NCBI RefSeq assembly: GCF_002115745.1
Contig: NZ_JFKB01000001.1
Coordinates: 434,001 to 498,000 of the forward strand
Reading direction: 5' to 3'
Length of the DNA: 64,000 nucleotides
Origin: Thalassospira alkalitolerans
Lineage (GTDB): Bacteria; Pseudomonadota; Alphaproteobacteria; Rhodospirillales; Thalassospiraceae
The notes under the pieces are model-generated. The model made no database searches, had not been told where the DNA came from, and was given only the letters and a program-made list of their open reading frames with translations. Of the stretch, positions 25,864-35,019 are shown one piece after another. Each line of letters begins with the position of its first letter. The stretch's first letter is position 1. The position numbers were made by a program, and so were the translations under genes.

Positions 25864-26535
25864 ATGCGTCAATTGTACCATTTCTGGCTATCACCATTTT
25901 CGCGCAAAGTGCGTTTGGTTCTGGCCGAAAAGAAGCTTGAATTCGAACTTAAGGCGGAACCCGTCTGGGAGCGCCGTGACGCGTTTTTATCGCTTAATCC
26001 CGCAGGCGAAGTTCCGGTTCTTGAAGAAGAAGATGGCACTGTTCTGTGTGATTCCGCGGTGATTTGCGAATATCTGGACGAAGTTTATACCGAGACGCCG
26101 CTTTTGGGATCGAATGCCAAGGAACGGGCCGAAATCCGCCGCCTTGTGGCGTGGTTTGACGGCAAGTTCAATCGCGAGGTTACCGACCACCTTTTAGGTG
26201 AGAAGCTTATGAAACGGTTCTTTGGAACCGGCACCCCCGATACCAAAATTTTGCGCGCTGGGCGAACCAATGCGGCCTATCACCTGGAATATATCGGCTG
26301 GTTGTTTGAGCGGCGCAATTGGTTGGCGGGGGATCACCTGACCATGGCCGATGTTGCCGCCGCAGCACAGATTTCGGTTATCGATTACATGGGTGATATC
26401 AATTGGTCGAAACATCCGCGTGCCAAGGATTGGTATATGCGGATCAAAAGCCGTCCTGCGATGCGCGATGTTCTGGCCGATCGTCAGGCAAGCTTCCCGC
26501 CATCCCCGCATTATGCCGATCTGGATTTTGAATGA
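25864..26535 (+). CDS. Glutathione S-transferase family protein
   Basis: 223 residues from ATG 25864. The N-terminal thioredoxin-like domain reads LYHFWLSPFSRKVRLVLAEK, with LNPAGEVPVLEEEDGTVLCDSAVICEYLDE, the glutathione-binding segment with its cis-proline and E-S/D-S pair. The C-terminal helical domain has RRNWLAGDHLTMADVAAAAQI. The substrate is unknown. Its stop overlaps the start of the next gene (ATGA), so the two are translationally coupled. The upstream 216 bases after cobQ show no terminator or other feature that I can name. Confidence 0.9.
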   Translation: MRQLYHFWLSPFSRKVRLVLAEKKLEFELKAEPVWERRDAFLSLNPAGEVPVLEEEDGTVLCDSAVICEYLDEVYTETPLLGSNAKERAEIRRLVAWFDGKFNREVTDHLLGEKLMKRFFGTGTPDTKILRAGRTNAAYHLEYIGWLFERRNWLAGDHLTMADVAAAAQISVIDYMGDINWSKHPRAKDWYMRIKSRPAMRDVLADRQASFPPSPHYADLDFE

Positions 26536-27338
26536 GTGGTTCGTCGAAGGTCGATAGCTTCTATCCCAAAGGTGGCCTGAACGCTGCCAGCTATGACCTT
26601 CGTGCCGAACTCGATCGTAAACTTTTCGAAGACCCGATCCCGTTTTATCGCAATCTTGCAGTTAAATCCGGTGGTCCCGTTCTTGAACTTGGTTGTGGAA
26701 CGGGCCGGATTGCGGCGGCCATTCGCGATGCCGGTGTTAGGATCGAGGGGCTTGATCTTTCCGAGGCGATGTTGGATCAGGCGCGGGCAAAATACCCAAA
26801 AATGGTCTGGCACAAAGGCGATATGTGCGATTTTGATTTGGGGCGGCAATTCCCCCTGATCATCATTCCGTTTCGCGGGTTTCAGGAAATTACAGACGGC
26901 AATGATCAGCGGCGGTGTCTTGCGGCGGCTTTTACCCATCTTGAGCCGGGCGGGATGCTGGTGCTAGACCTGATTGATCCCGATTTGCGGTATTGCCTGC
27001 CGGAAGGCGATCCTGAAATTGTTGAATTACCCCTGTTTCCGATGCCTGACGGGATTGGGGAGCCACAAAGCCGTTTGCGCATTACCGCGATGGAACGCAC
27101 CAGCGATCCGTTAACCCAGCGGTTTGACGAACATTGGCGGTTCGAGGAACTCAATCCGGCCGGTTCGGTGATCCGGTGCGAAGATTGCTGGCATCATATG
27201 CGGTGGGTATATCGTAGCGAAATGCGGTTGATGTTTGAGGTTTGCGGGTTTGTTTCGATATCGGAATTTTCAGACTTTGCCGGAAATTCACCGAAATATG
27301 CCGCCAATCAGGTCTGGATGGCAAAACGGCCGGACTGA
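26532..27338 (+). CDS. Class I SAM-dependent methyltransferase
   Basis: 268 residues. SAM motif I is VLELGCGTGRIAAAIRDAG (about residues 50-68), followed by IEGLDLSEAMLDQAR and a motif II-like FPLIIIPFRGFQEI. The family cannot be narrowed to a substrate. It overlaps the end of the glutathione transferase gene by four bases, suggesting a functional pair, for example detoxification or small-molecule modification. A GC-rich hairpin at its 3' end probably terminates it. Confidence 0.88.
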   Translation: MSGSSKVDSFYPKGGLNAASYDLRAELDRKLFEDPIPFYRNLAVKSGGPVLELGCGTGRIAAAIRDAGVRIEGLDLSEAMLDQARAKYPKMVWHKGDMCDFDLGRQFPLIIIPFRGFQEITDGNDQRRCLAAAFTHLEPGGMLVLDLIDPDLRYCLPEGDPEIVELPLFPMPDGIGEPQSRLRITAMERTSDPLTQRFDEHWRFEELNPAGSVIRCEDCWHHMRWVYRSEMRLMFEVCGFVSISEFSDFAGNSPKYAANQVWMAKRPD

Positions 27339-27354
27339 TGCCCGGCCATTTTAA
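27328..27354. terminator. Hairpin at the end of the methyltransferase gene
   Basis: Stem GGCCGG (27328-27333) with CCGGCC (27342-27347), then ATTTTAAT. It overlaps the stop codon and lies before the convergent pstS end. Short stem, so moderate support. Confidence 0.5.
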
Positions 27355-27376
27355 TCATTCTGCAGATAACCGATAT

Positions 27377-28408
27377 CTAGTTGGCGATGAATTTCTTTGC
27401 CTGCGAAAGGGCTTCGACGCGTTCGTCTTTTGGTAGTGGCACAAGGCCATTGTCGGCCAGCAGGCCTTCGTCGCCAATTATGGCGTCCGAGACATAGGTC
27501 GTAATGAAGGCACCCAAGGTCCGAACCAATTCCTGATGGTCATCCTTGACATAAAGGTAAAGCGCGCGGGATCCCGGATAACTGCCATCAAGGATTGTGT
27601 CATAATCGGGTTCGATGCCATTGATCGGTATACCCTGCATGGCTTCGCGATTGCGATCCAGGTTATTGAACCCCATCACGCCATAGGATGTTGGATCTTT
27701 TTCCAGCTTGCTGATGATCAGTCGGTCATTTTCACCGGCTTCGATATAGGCCCCGTCTTCGCGGATGGTGCGGCACAGCAGGTGGAAGCTTTCAATATCG
27801 GTCGATTCAAGATTGGCGAGGTCGCCAAAGGTGGAGCAGCCCTTGTCCATCAAAAGCTGTCCCATCAAATCGCGTGTCCCCGATGTTGGTGGCGGGCCAT
27901 AAACCCGGATTGGGATATCGGGCAGGTCGGCATCAATATCGGACCATTTGATATTCGGGTTCGGAACGCTTGCACCCTGAACCGGGATGGTTCGCGCCAA
28001 GGCCAGATAAAGCTGACGGGCAGACAGGGCCATCGTTGGGGCATTGCGTGATCCCAAAATGACGATCCCGTCATACCCAATTTTGATTTCGCTGATATTG
28101 CGAACTGAATTGGCAGCGCAGATGGCCGTTTCCGAGCCGGTAATTTTGCGGGATGCATCAACGATGTCTGGGTATTGGGAACCGATCCCGCCGCAGAACA
28201 GTTTGAATCCGCCCCCCGATCCGGTGCTTTCGACAACTGGTGCCCGGTCCCCTGTGGTCTTGCCAAAATATTCCGCGACCTTGGTGGTAAGCGGAAAAAT
28301 GGTTGACGAGCCGACAATGCGAATCTGGTCGCGGGCCTGCGCAACATGTGTGGCAAGCATCAAAGTCATGGATGCGGCAATGGCAGTCGTGGCGATCAAA
28401 CGGCGCAT
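27377..28408 (-). CDS. pstS: Phosphate ABC transporter substrate-binding protein
   Basis: 343 residues from ATG 28408, which begins a signal peptide (MRRLIATTAIAASMTLML, then an A-x-A cleavage region). The mature protein opens with IRIVGSSTIFPLTTKVAEYF and has VESTGSGGGFKLFCGG. PPPTSGTRDLMGQLLM follows, typical of phosphate-binding PstS/PhoX-type proteins. It is predicted to be periplasmic. No PstC, PstA or PstB gene is adjacent, so it is an orphan binding protein here. It is preceded on the same strand by a TPR gene. I saw no convincing Pho box by eye. Confidence 0.88.
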   Translation of the reverse strand: MRRLIATTAIAASMTLMLATHVAQARDQIRIVGSSTIFPLTTKVAEYFGKTTGDRAPVVESTGSGGGFKLFCGGIGSQYPDIVDASRKITGSETAICAANSVRNISEIKIGYDGIVILGSRNAPTMALSARQLYLALARTIPVQGASVPNPNIKWSDIDADLPDIPIRVYGPPPTSGTRDLMGQLLMDKGCSTFGDLANLESTDIESFHLLCRTIREDGAYIEAGENDRLIISKLEKDPTSYGVMGFNNLDRNREAMQGIPINGIEPDYDTILDGSYPGSRALYLYVKDDHQELVRTLGAFITTYVSDAIIGDEGLLADNGLVPLPKDERVEALSQAKKFIAN

Positions 28409-28480
28409 GGGGTCCCCCGGCTGAAAATCTGGTGATATGGCCTTAAAACCTGCGGGCACATATCAAATGCGGATCAGAAC

Positions 28481-29296
28481 CTATTCCGATCCGGTGTGAA
28501 CATCCATCTTTTCTATATTCGCTCTTGCGGCATCTGCGACAGGGGTTCCGTTTGAATTTTCTATGACAGTCAAATAATCCCGACGTGCAAGGTCCTTATC
28601 TTTGTTGATGCGATGCAGGTTTGCACGTTCAAAAAGGGCCTGAACATTTCGTGGTGAAAGTTCTAGCGCATGTTCGATATCGCTCATTGCAAGGTCATAG
28701 GTTTCAAGCATACGCCATGCGGTGCCGCGATAGATCAGGGCCTCGACATTATCCGGGTCAATATCAAGGGCGGCATTCAGATCATCAATCGAATCCCAAT
28801 ATTGCCCGGCCATGCCCAGCACCATCGCCCGGTCGACCCAAAGTGTTGGGTCATTTTGAACGATTTTAAGAGCGCGGGTTTGATCGCGCCATGCGAATTC
28901 AAGGTTTCCTGCCATCATCCAGCTTTGCCCGGCTTGCGCCAGAAGCCCTGCGATGACTGGTTGCGGGGATGTGCTTTCATCAGCAAGTGCATTAAGGCGG
29001 GTAGCGGCTTCTTCGTATTTTTCAAGCGCAATCAGCGCCACAGCAACGCAATGCTTTGCCGGTTCCCCACCGCCCATGTCACGCCAGGCAATCGCACTTT
29101 CAAAACCGTCCTCGGGCTTAAGACGCGCCAGTTTCAGGCAAGCCTGATATTGTTGGGCATCATCCGCAGTCATATCCGTGCCTTGGGCCCGTGCCTGTTG
29201 CCCGGTGCCAAACGGCACCATTGTCATGCCAAAGACGATCATCACGATAAGGGATGATGAAGCGCGCAAGAATTTGCGTGCGGGCAGTTTTGACAT
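28481..29296 (-). CDS. Secreted TPR-repeat protein
   Basis: 271 residues from ATG 29296. The N-terminus is basic then hydrophobic (FLRASSSLIVMIVFGMTM, cleavage near QARAQG), a probable signal peptide. The rest holds several tetratricopeptide repeats: DPTLWVDRAMVLGMAGQYWDSIDDLNAALDIDP (split as repeats about residues 155-190) and NVEALIYRGTAWRMLETYDLAMSDIEHAL. NVQALFERANLHRINKDKDLARRDY follows. These suggest a periplasmic protein-interaction scaffold. It lies 72 bases upstream of pstS on the same strand; whether the two work together is unknown. Confidence 0.8.
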   Translation of the reverse strand: MSKLPARKFLRASSSLIVMIVFGMTMVPFGTGQQARAQGTDMTADDAQQYQACLKLARLKPEDGFESAIAWRDMGGGEPAKHCVAVALIALEKYEEAATRLNALADESTSPQPVIAGLLAQAGQSWMMAGNLEFAWRDQTRALKIVQNDPTLWVDRAMVLGMAGQYWDSIDDLNAALDIDPDNVEALIYRGTAWRMLETYDLAMSDIEHALELSPRNVQALFERANLHRINKDKDLARRDYLTVIENSNGTPVADAARANIEKMDVHTGSE

Positions 29297-29558
29297 GATG
29301 GACCTTTCTGTGGTTTGGCAAATAGATGTGTGGCAATCAGGCGATCTGACGGGGCGCATGCACAAAGCATATAAGGTGTTGAGTATGCGCCGACCAGACC
29401 CCGTTTGTCAGGGCCGCATTGCACAGTATGAAAGCGGCAAGATAATGATTGTGAATGAATTTAAACCTTAATGTTTCGATATTGATCATCCGAAAGCTTT
29501 TGTCAGGGAGAGTTCAGATCGATAGTGTTCGACGCTTGGTGATAGTCGCCCCGGCATA

Positions 29559-30476
29559 ATGGATATGATGATGACCGAAAAACTGTTTTGTTTCGGATTG
29601 GGTTTTTCCGCGCGCCTTGTCGCGGATCGGTTGCGCGACGAAGGCTGGAAAATTGCCGGTACCACGCGCAGCACAGACAAAGCCGATGCGCTGCGTGCGC
29701 AGGGGATCGAGCCCTATATATTTTCTGATGACACACCGGTTTCTGATATCCAAACAGCGCTGGACGGGGTGACGCATATTTTGGTCTCGGCCCCGCCGGG
29801 TGGGAATGGCGACCCGGTTCTTGCCCATCATGCCCATGATCTGGCGGCGCTGCCGGATGGCACATGGATCGGTTATTTGTCGACGACGGGGGTCTATGGG
29901 GATCGCGATGGCGCGGTTGTAACCGAAGACGATGATTTGTTGCCCAGTGGGAAACGCGGCCGCAGGCGCGTGGCCGCCGAAAAGGCATGGTTTGATCTGG
30001 GACGACGCCACGGTTTGTGCGTGCAAAGCTTTCGCTTGGCCGGGATTTATGGGCCGGGGCGCAATGCGCTTGAAACGGTTCGATCTGGTCGGGCGCGGCG
30101 CGTGGTTAAGGCCGGTCAGGTCTTTTCGCGCATTCATGTTAACGATATTGCGCAAACTGTTTTGGCATCCATCAAACGCCCTGATGCGGGGGCGGCCTAT
30201 AATGTTTGTGATGATGATGCTGCTCCGCCGCAGGATGTGATTGCCTATGCCAGCGGGTTATTGGGCATGGATCCCCCGCCCGAGGAAGATTTTGCGACGG
30301 CGGACCTAAGCCCGATGGCTGCAAGTTTTTATGAAGATAACAAGCGGGTTGCCAATGACCGGATCAAGGCCGAACTTGGCGTGAAGTTGCGATTTACCGA
30401 TTACAAATCCGGTTTGTTGACCCTGCATGATGAAATAATGGCCAAAATCAACGGTACGAAGGCTAAAATCCGCTAA
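29559..30476 (+). CDS. NAD(P)-dependent epimerase/dehydratase-like protein (YeeZ type)
   Basis: 305 residues with a Rossmann start FCFGLGFSARLVADRL and GTTRSTDKADAL. YLSTTGVYGDRDGAVVTEDDD carries the active-site-like Ser/Thr and Tyr, SFRLAGIYGPGRNALE follows, and FSRIHVNDIAQTVLA completes the extended-SDR pattern. The closest group by eye is the atypical SDRs such as YeeZ. The true start may be any of four ATGs between 29559 and 29571. The substrate is unknown. It is divergent from the TPR gene across 262 bases, where I see only AT-rich promoter-like sequence. Confidence 0.8.
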   Translation: MDMMMTEKLFCFGLGFSARLVADRLRDEGWKIAGTTRSTDKADALRAQGIEPYIFSDDTPVSDIQTALDGVTHILVSAPPGGNGDPVLAHHAHDLAALPDGTWIGYLSTTGVYGDRDGAVVTEDDDLLPSGKRGRRRVAAEKAWFDLGRRHGLCVQSFRLAGIYGPGRNALETVRSGRARRVVKAGQVFSRIHVNDIAQTVLASIKRPDAGAAYNVCDDDAAPPQDVIAYASGLLGMDPPPEEDFATADLSPMAASFYEDNKRVANDRIKAELGVKLRFTDYKSGLLTLHDEIMAKINGTKAKIR

Positions 30477-30626
30477 AAGCGCATTGTTGACGCACCCCAT
30501 GCGTCGTATATAACCGCTTAGGAATTTGGATCGGGCCGTTACCGCAAACGGTCTTGAAGGTACCCAGCGCCGGATCGTGAGTGCGAGGTCATCGCGACGT
30601 CACCGATCGGCAAGGAGAGAGCAAGC

Positions 30627-31634
30627 ATGGATCGTCGTATTGTAACCGTTTTTGGCGGCACCGGATTTGTCGGGCGCCATATCGTCAAGCGCCTGCTTGA
30701 GCGCGACTTTATCGTCCGCGTTCCGACTCGCAGTTTTGAACGTGTCAAAAAACTCAAGCCGATGGGCTATCTTGGTCAGGTGGTTCCGATCCATTGCGAT
30801 GTGCGCAAAGAAGAATCGATTAAAGATGCGATCAACGGTTCCGAAGCCGTGATCAACCTGCTGGGTATTTTGTATGAGCGCGGCAGCAGCAACTTTATGA
30901 ATATCCACGTCAAAGCCGCCAAGCGCATTGCCGAGGAAGCCAAGGCATGTGGCGTGAAAACGTTTTTGCATATGTCAGCCCTTGGGGTGGATAAGAACCC
31001 ACATGCCCTTTACGCGACGTCGAAATTGGCCGGTGAAAAGGCCGTTCGCAGTGTTTTTCCCGATGCTGTGATTTTCCGTCCGTCGGTGATTTTTGGCCCG
31101 GAAGATAATTTCCTGAACCAGTTCGCCACCTTGGCGCGCTATTCGCCGGTTTTGCCGGTTATTGGTGCACCGGGCTTGCCAAAGGTTGACCTTGGCAAGG
31201 GCAAGGTTGATATGCTGGGCGATGGCGGTCCAAAATTCCAGCCGGTTTATGTCGGTGATGTCGCCGAGGCCTTTGTGACAGCACTGGTCGAAGGCAAAAC
31301 TGCGGGCAAGACCTATGAACTTGGCGGGCCGGAAGTTTACAGCTTTATGGGGCTTCTGCGCGATATGCTGGAATATACCCGCCAGCGCGCCATTCTGGTG
31401 CCGGTGCCGTTCTGGTTGGCGTCGATCAAGGCCTTCTTCCTGCAGTTTTTGCCCAAACCGCTTTTGACACCTGATCAGGTCCGTCTGTTGAAAACTGACA
31501 ATGTGGTTTCCGAAGGATCACTTGGTTTTGCTGATCTTGGCATTACACCAAACAGTGTCGAAGCCATTTCGCCGACTTATCTGAAACGGTTCCGTCCGCC
31601 GCGCAAAAGTGGTGAATTCCGTCGCGTCGTATAA
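30627..31634 (+). CDS. NDUFA9-like NAD(P)-binding protein (complex I-associated type)
   Basis: 335 residues beginning RRIVTVFGGTGFVGRHIVKRLLERDF, the GxxGxxG motif of atypical SDRs. INLLGILYERGSSNFMNIH and FLHMSALGVDKNPHALYATSKLAGE then FRPSVIFGPEDNFLNQFA are typical of the alphaproteobacterial homologues of the complex I 39-kDa subunit NDUFA9. These also resemble ubiquinone-biosynthesis accessory SDRs. A strong AAGGAGAG ribosome site precedes the ATG. The gene is followed by a clear terminator and is probably monocistronic. Confidence 0.88.
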   Translation: MDRRIVTVFGGTGFVGRHIVKRLLERDFIVRVPTRSFERVKKLKPMGYLGQVVPIHCDVRKEESIKDAINGSEAVINLLGILYERGSSNFMNIHVKAAKRIAEEAKACGVKTFLHMSALGVDKNPHALYATSKLAGEKAVRSVFPDAVIFRPSVIFGPEDNFLNQFATLARYSPVLPVIGAPGLPKVDLGKGKVDMLGDGGPKFQPVYVGDVAEAFVTALVEGKTAGKTYELGGPEVYSFMGLLRDMLEYTRQRAILVPVPFWLASIKAFFLQFLPKPLLTPDQVRLLKTDNVVSEGSLGFADLGITPNSVEAISPTYLKRFRPPRKSGEFRRVV

Positions 31635-31668
31635 GGCGGGTAACGGATGCCCAAGTTTTAGAAATTTT

Positions 31669-31707
31669 AAGCCGGTTAAAGCAGATGCTTTAACCGGCTT
31701 TTTATTT
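31669..31707 (+). terminator. Rho-independent terminator
   Basis: A perfect 14-bp stem (31669-31682 and 31687-31700) with a 4-base loop, followed by TTTATTT. It ends the NDUFA9-like gene and lies just before the end of the convergent gntR gene. Confidence 0.92.
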
Positions 31708-32395
31708 ACATTTCGCCCAAACCCAGCGCGCGACCACGGGCATTTTCAAGATGCTGACGCAATGCGTTGACGACTTTGTCAGGGGCACGTTCTTCCAGAC
31801 AGTCGATAATTTTCAGGTGATCTTGCATAACCGTGCGCAGAAGGTTTTCGTTTAAACGAAATCGTTCTTGCCGGATCAGTCGGATTTTTATTGAGTTAAC
31901 TTTGTAGATACTGGAAATGATTGCGTTTTCCAGTGAATCAATGACGCAATCATGGAATGCCCAATCGACATTTTGCGCCCGTTCGAGCAATTCCGGCGTG
32001 ATGTCGTGTTTGGCGGCTTCAATGATTTCTTCGTGATCTTGCCGCAATTTCACGAGCAAGGCATTGCTTGCCGTTGTCGTGAACAGTTTGATGGCTTCCA
32101 GTTCCAAAAAAATGCGCAGTTGGAAAGCATTGCGGACCAGATCAAGGTCTATATGGGCGATTTGCATGCCGCGCTGGGGAACCGTCGTAATCAGTCCGTC
32201 TGCCTCGAGGCGCGGAACAAGTTCGCGGATCGCACCCAGCGACATACCGGTAATATCAATCAATTCCCGTTGAGAAATGAACTGTCCGGGAAGAATATCA
32301 CGCGCCAGAAGGTGTTCGGTAAAACTATCATAGGCGTGATTGCGCCGACTTTGTCGTTTTGGCTGCTTGGCAGCATCAGTCATTCGGGGTTCCAT
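31706..32395 (-). CDS. GntR family transcriptional regulator (FCD/FadR type)
   Basis: About 229 residues from ATG 32395 (ATG 32383 is an alternative). The N-terminal winged helix has ILPGQFISQRELIDITGMSLGAIRELVPRLEADGLITTVPQRGMQI, seen here in separate runs: the recognition helix is SLGAIRELVPRLE and the wing VPQRGMQIAHID. The C-terminal FCD domain (about 80-225) has the metal-binding histidine pattern (NVDWAFHDCVID, then MQDHLKIIDCL and LRQHLENAR). It overlaps the 3' end of the DHDPS-like gene and probably regulates that gene and the divergent TRAP transporter. The ligand is unknown. Confidence 0.9.
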   Translation of the reverse strand: MEPRMTDAAKQPKRQSRRNHAYDSFTEHLLARDILPGQFISQRELIDITGMSLGAIRELVPRLEADGLITTVPQRGMQIAHIDLDLVRNAFQLRIFLELEAIKLFTTTASNALLVKLRQDHEEIIEAAKHDITPELLERAQNVDWAFHDCVIDSLENAIISSIYKVNSIKIRLIRQERFRLNENLLRTVMQDHLKIIDCLEERAPDKVVNALRQHLENARGRALGLGEM

Positions 32396-33278
32396 TGGTG
32401 AACAGACCATCATACTTGCTGGTCAGTATGTCATACTGTGCCTGATCCAAGGGGGCAAGCGGTGCCCGGATACGACGCCAGTCGGTATTTCGCGTCAGAT
32501 GCCCAACCAAGGATTTGACCGCGGCGGTTACCGGGTATTCCAGTAACAAGTTGACCATTGGTGATAGCTGGGGGGCTGGGTCGTGTTTATCAAGCAGCGG
32601 AATTAACAGGTCAGGCCGGAAATTGGCGACACCGCTGATCGCACCCGCCCCGCCAAGTTGGATGCCAGGTGCCAATAGCCGCTCATCACCAATCAGGATG
32701 TCCAGTTCTTTGAACTGTTCAAGTAAAGCCTTGGTATTTTCCCAGTCGCCTGACGAATCTTTAACGCCGGATATGAAATCGGGAAACGCCTTTAACAAAA
32801 CCCCGACCATGTCTGGTGTCATTGGCGCAGCCGTCATTTGCGGAATATTGTACAGGATGACTTTGGCGGGTTTATCGGCGATGGCGTTCAGAAAGTGCCG
32901 GAACCAATCGACGACAGCGCGTTCACTTGTGCCCTTAAAATAGAACGGGGGGGCGACAAGCAGATATTTGCTGCCAAGATCAAGCGCCTTGCGGGCGGCG
33001 GCAATTGCCGTTGGCAAAGCCGTTTCCATGACCGCAAAGACTATTGTTTCGGGGGCGATCCCGGCTTTTGTCAGTGCCATATGTGCCGAGATTTTTTCGT
33101 CAATTGACAAGGACGGCCCTTCGCCGGTTGTCCCGCCAAGTGTAACGGATGCGCAGCCTTGTTGAAGAAGGTTTGAGGCATGTTTACTGAGGGCGGAATT
33201 ATCAACATTGCCGTTTTCATCAAACGGGGTCGTTAAGGCAGCTGAGATGCCAAAAAGACGACGGGGTACAGCAGTCAT
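32376..33278 (-). CDS. Dihydrodipicolinate synthase / N-acetylneuraminate lyase family aldolase
   Basis: 300 residues from ATG 33278. It is a class I aldolase barrel: GISAALTTPFDENGNVD, VTLGGTTGEGPSLSIDEK (substrate carboxylate loop), VILYNIPQMTAAPMTPD (catalytic Tyr) and FISGVKDSSGDWEN (Schiff-base Lys). The linkage to a GntR regulator and a TRAP transporter points to catabolism of an imported keto-acid, sugar-acid or amino-acid derivative rather than lysine synthesis. It overlaps gntR downstream. The substrate cannot be told from sequence. Confidence 0.88.
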   Translation of the reverse strand: MTAVPRRLFGISAALTTPFDENGNVDNSALSKHASNLLQQGCASVTLGGTTGEGPSLSIDEKISAHMALTKAGIAPETIVFAVMETALPTAIAAARKALDLGSKYLLVAPPFYFKGTSERAVVDWFRHFLNAIADKPAKVILYNIPQMTAAPMTPDMVGVLLKAFPDFISGVKDSSGDWENTKALLEQFKELDILIGDERLLAPGIQLGGAGAISGVANFRPDLLIPLLDKHDPAPQLSPMVNLLLEYPVTAAVKSLVGHLTRNTDWRRIRAPLAPLDQAQYDILTSKYDGLFTNGTPND

Positions 33279-33346
33279 GGTGGCTTCCTGATATTGGCCC
33301 ACAGCATAAAAATGGTGGGGAAATGATGTATTGATGCTTGTCTATC

Positions 33347-33360
33347 ACTAACATGTTAGT
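33347..33360. promoter_or_regulatory. Candidate GntR operator palindrome
   Basis: ACTAACATGTTAGT is a perfect 14-bp palindrome in the 194-base divergent gap between the aldolase gene and dctP. A second inverted repeat, GTTTCT-N6-AGAAAC, lies at 33375-33392. The size and position fit binding of a dimeric FadR-type GntR regulator controlling both directions. Confidence 0.6.
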
Positions 33361-33472
33361 TATACAATCAGTATGTTTCTAGTATGAGAAACGTTGATTT
33401 AACAGTAAAAATCAATGCAAAATAAGAAACGATAACCATAAAAATCAGGTATTTAGTCCAAGGGAGGACTCT

Positions 33473-34483
33473 ATGTTTACACTGCTGTCCAAGCGTATTC
33501 TGACTTGTATGACACTGTCTGCCGTATGCGCCTTTTCAATCGGCACGACGGCGGCGTTTGCTGCTGATCCGGTAAAACTGCGGATATCGACCCCGGCTGT
33601 TGAGTCTGATTGGCATGCAAAGATGCTGACGGTTTTCAAGGACGAGTTGGCCAAGACTGCACCAAGCGTGTTTAATGTTGAAATTCACTTGAATGCCAGC
33701 CTGTTCAAACAGGGTACAGAACCGGCTGCGATGCAGCGCGGCAACCTTGATATGGCGATGATTTCGGCACAGGATATTGCAAAGCAAATCCCGGCATGGT
33801 CCGTCTTTACCGCGGGTTACCTTATTCGCGATCCCGGTCATCAGAAGAAGGTTTTCAACAGCGACATCGGTGAAGAATTTTATCAGATGGTTGCCGATGA
33901 CATGAACATCGAGATCCTCGACGTTGGTTATCTTGGGACACGCCAGCTTAATCTGGCAAATGACAAGAAGATCAATACGCCGTCGGATCTTGCCGGGGTG
34001 AAATTACGGATGCCCGGTTCGGATGCATGGTTGTTCCTTGGCAATGCGCTTGGTGCGGATGCAACCCCCTTGGCCTTTGGCGAAGTGTATACCGGTTTGC
34101 AGACCGGCACGATTGACGGTCAGGACAATCCGTTGCCGACGGTCAAAGCCGCGAAATTTTATGAAGTTACAAAACAGATCGTCCTGACACAGCATCTGGT
34201 GGATGCCGTTTTCCTGTCGATGTCCAAAGAAACCTATGATGAATTGACGGCGGATCAGCAGGAAAAGGTTCAGGCAGCAGCGGCGGTTGCAACGGCGTTT
34301 AATAACGAAAACCGTATTGCTGACGAAGCATCACTGGTTGATTTCTTCAAAAATGAAGGCTTGAACGTCTATGAGCCGGATGTTGCGGCATTCCGTGATC
34401 AGGTTCAAAAAGCCTATCTTTCAAGTGAGTTTGCAAAAGACTGGCCTGAGGGGATTGTCGATCGGGTAAACGCTATTCAGTGA
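33473..34483 (+). CDS. dctP: TRAP transporter substrate-binding protein (DctP family)
   Basis: 336 residues with a signal peptide (residues 1 to about 30, ending TTAAFAAD). The mature chain starts KLRISTPAVESDWHAKML. It contains AAMQRGNLDMAMISAQDIAKQ, GVKLRMPGSDAWLFLGNALGA and EVYTGLQTGTIDGQDNPLPT, the last being the DctP hallmark with the carboxylate-binding region. A GGGAGG-type ribosome site precedes the ATG. It is first of a three-gene TRAP operon with overlapping starts. Confidence 0.94.
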   Translation: MFTLLSKRILTCMTLSAVCAFSIGTTAAFAADPVKLRISTPAVESDWHAKMLTVFKDELAKTAPSVFNVEIHLNASLFKQGTEPAAMQRGNLDMAMISAQDIAKQIPAWSVFTAGYLIRDPGHQKKVFNSDIGEEFYQMVADDMNIEILDVGYLGTRQLNLANDKKINTPSDLAGVKLRMPGSDAWLFLGNALGADATPLAFGEVYTGLQTGTIDGQDNPLPTVKAAKFYEVTKQIVLTQHLVDAVFLSMSKETYDELTADQQEKVQAAAAVATAFNNENRIADEASLVDFFKNEGLNVYEPDVAAFRDQVQKAYLSSEFAKDWPEGIVDRVNAIQ

Positions 34484-35019
34484 TTTGCGCGATGCGAGAA
34501 TTGACAAAGAAATTCCAAAAAGCGGCTTCTTTCATCGCGGTGACATTGTTCACCGCGATGTTTGCAGTCTTTCTGTTGCAGATTTTTTCGCGCTATGTCC
34601 TGAACACTCCGCTTGGCTGGACGTTGGAAGTCTGCATCATTCTTTATATCTGGCTTGTGTTTTGGACATCGGCGTTTCTGCTGCGTGAATGTGATCACGT
34701 GTCTTTTAATATGTTGTTTCTGGCGGCTCCCAGAAAAGGCAAGCGGATCATGGCGATTGTCGGGATTGCCTGCATTGTGATCGCATTTATTGCCGCCCTG
34801 CCGGTGATTATTGATTATGTGATGTTCATGCGGATCGAAAAGGCACCGGTAACGCGTATCCGCCTTGATTATGTTTATGCGATTTTCCCGATCTTCATTC
34901 TTGCACTTGTTCTTCGCGGGGTTTTATCCCTGTGGCGGCTTGTCAAAGCCGATACATATGACAAAGAAATCGCCTTGATTGCCGGTGAAGACCGCATTGG
35001 TGGCGAGGAAAAACTATGA
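34480..35019 (+). CDS. dctQ: TRAP transporter small membrane subunit (DctQ family)
   Basis: About 175-179 residues with four hydrophobic segments. WTLEVCIILYIWLVFWTSAFLLRECDHVSFNML contains the W-x-x-E and R-x-x-x-H features of DctQ (runs WTLEVCIILYIW and LLRECDHVSF). The start is either GTG 34480, overlapping the dctP stop, or ATG 34492. Its stop overlaps the dctM start (ATGA). It forms the membrane complex with DctM. Confidence 0.9.
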   Translation: MICAMRELTKKFQKAASFIAVTLFTAMFAVFLLQIFSRYVLNTPLGWTLEVCIILYIWLVFWTSAFLLRECDHVSFNMLFLAAPRKGKRIMAIVGIACIVIAFIAALPVIIDYVMFMRIEKAPVTRIRLDYVYAIFPIFILALVLRGVLSLWRLVKADTYDKEIALIAGEDRIGGEEKL

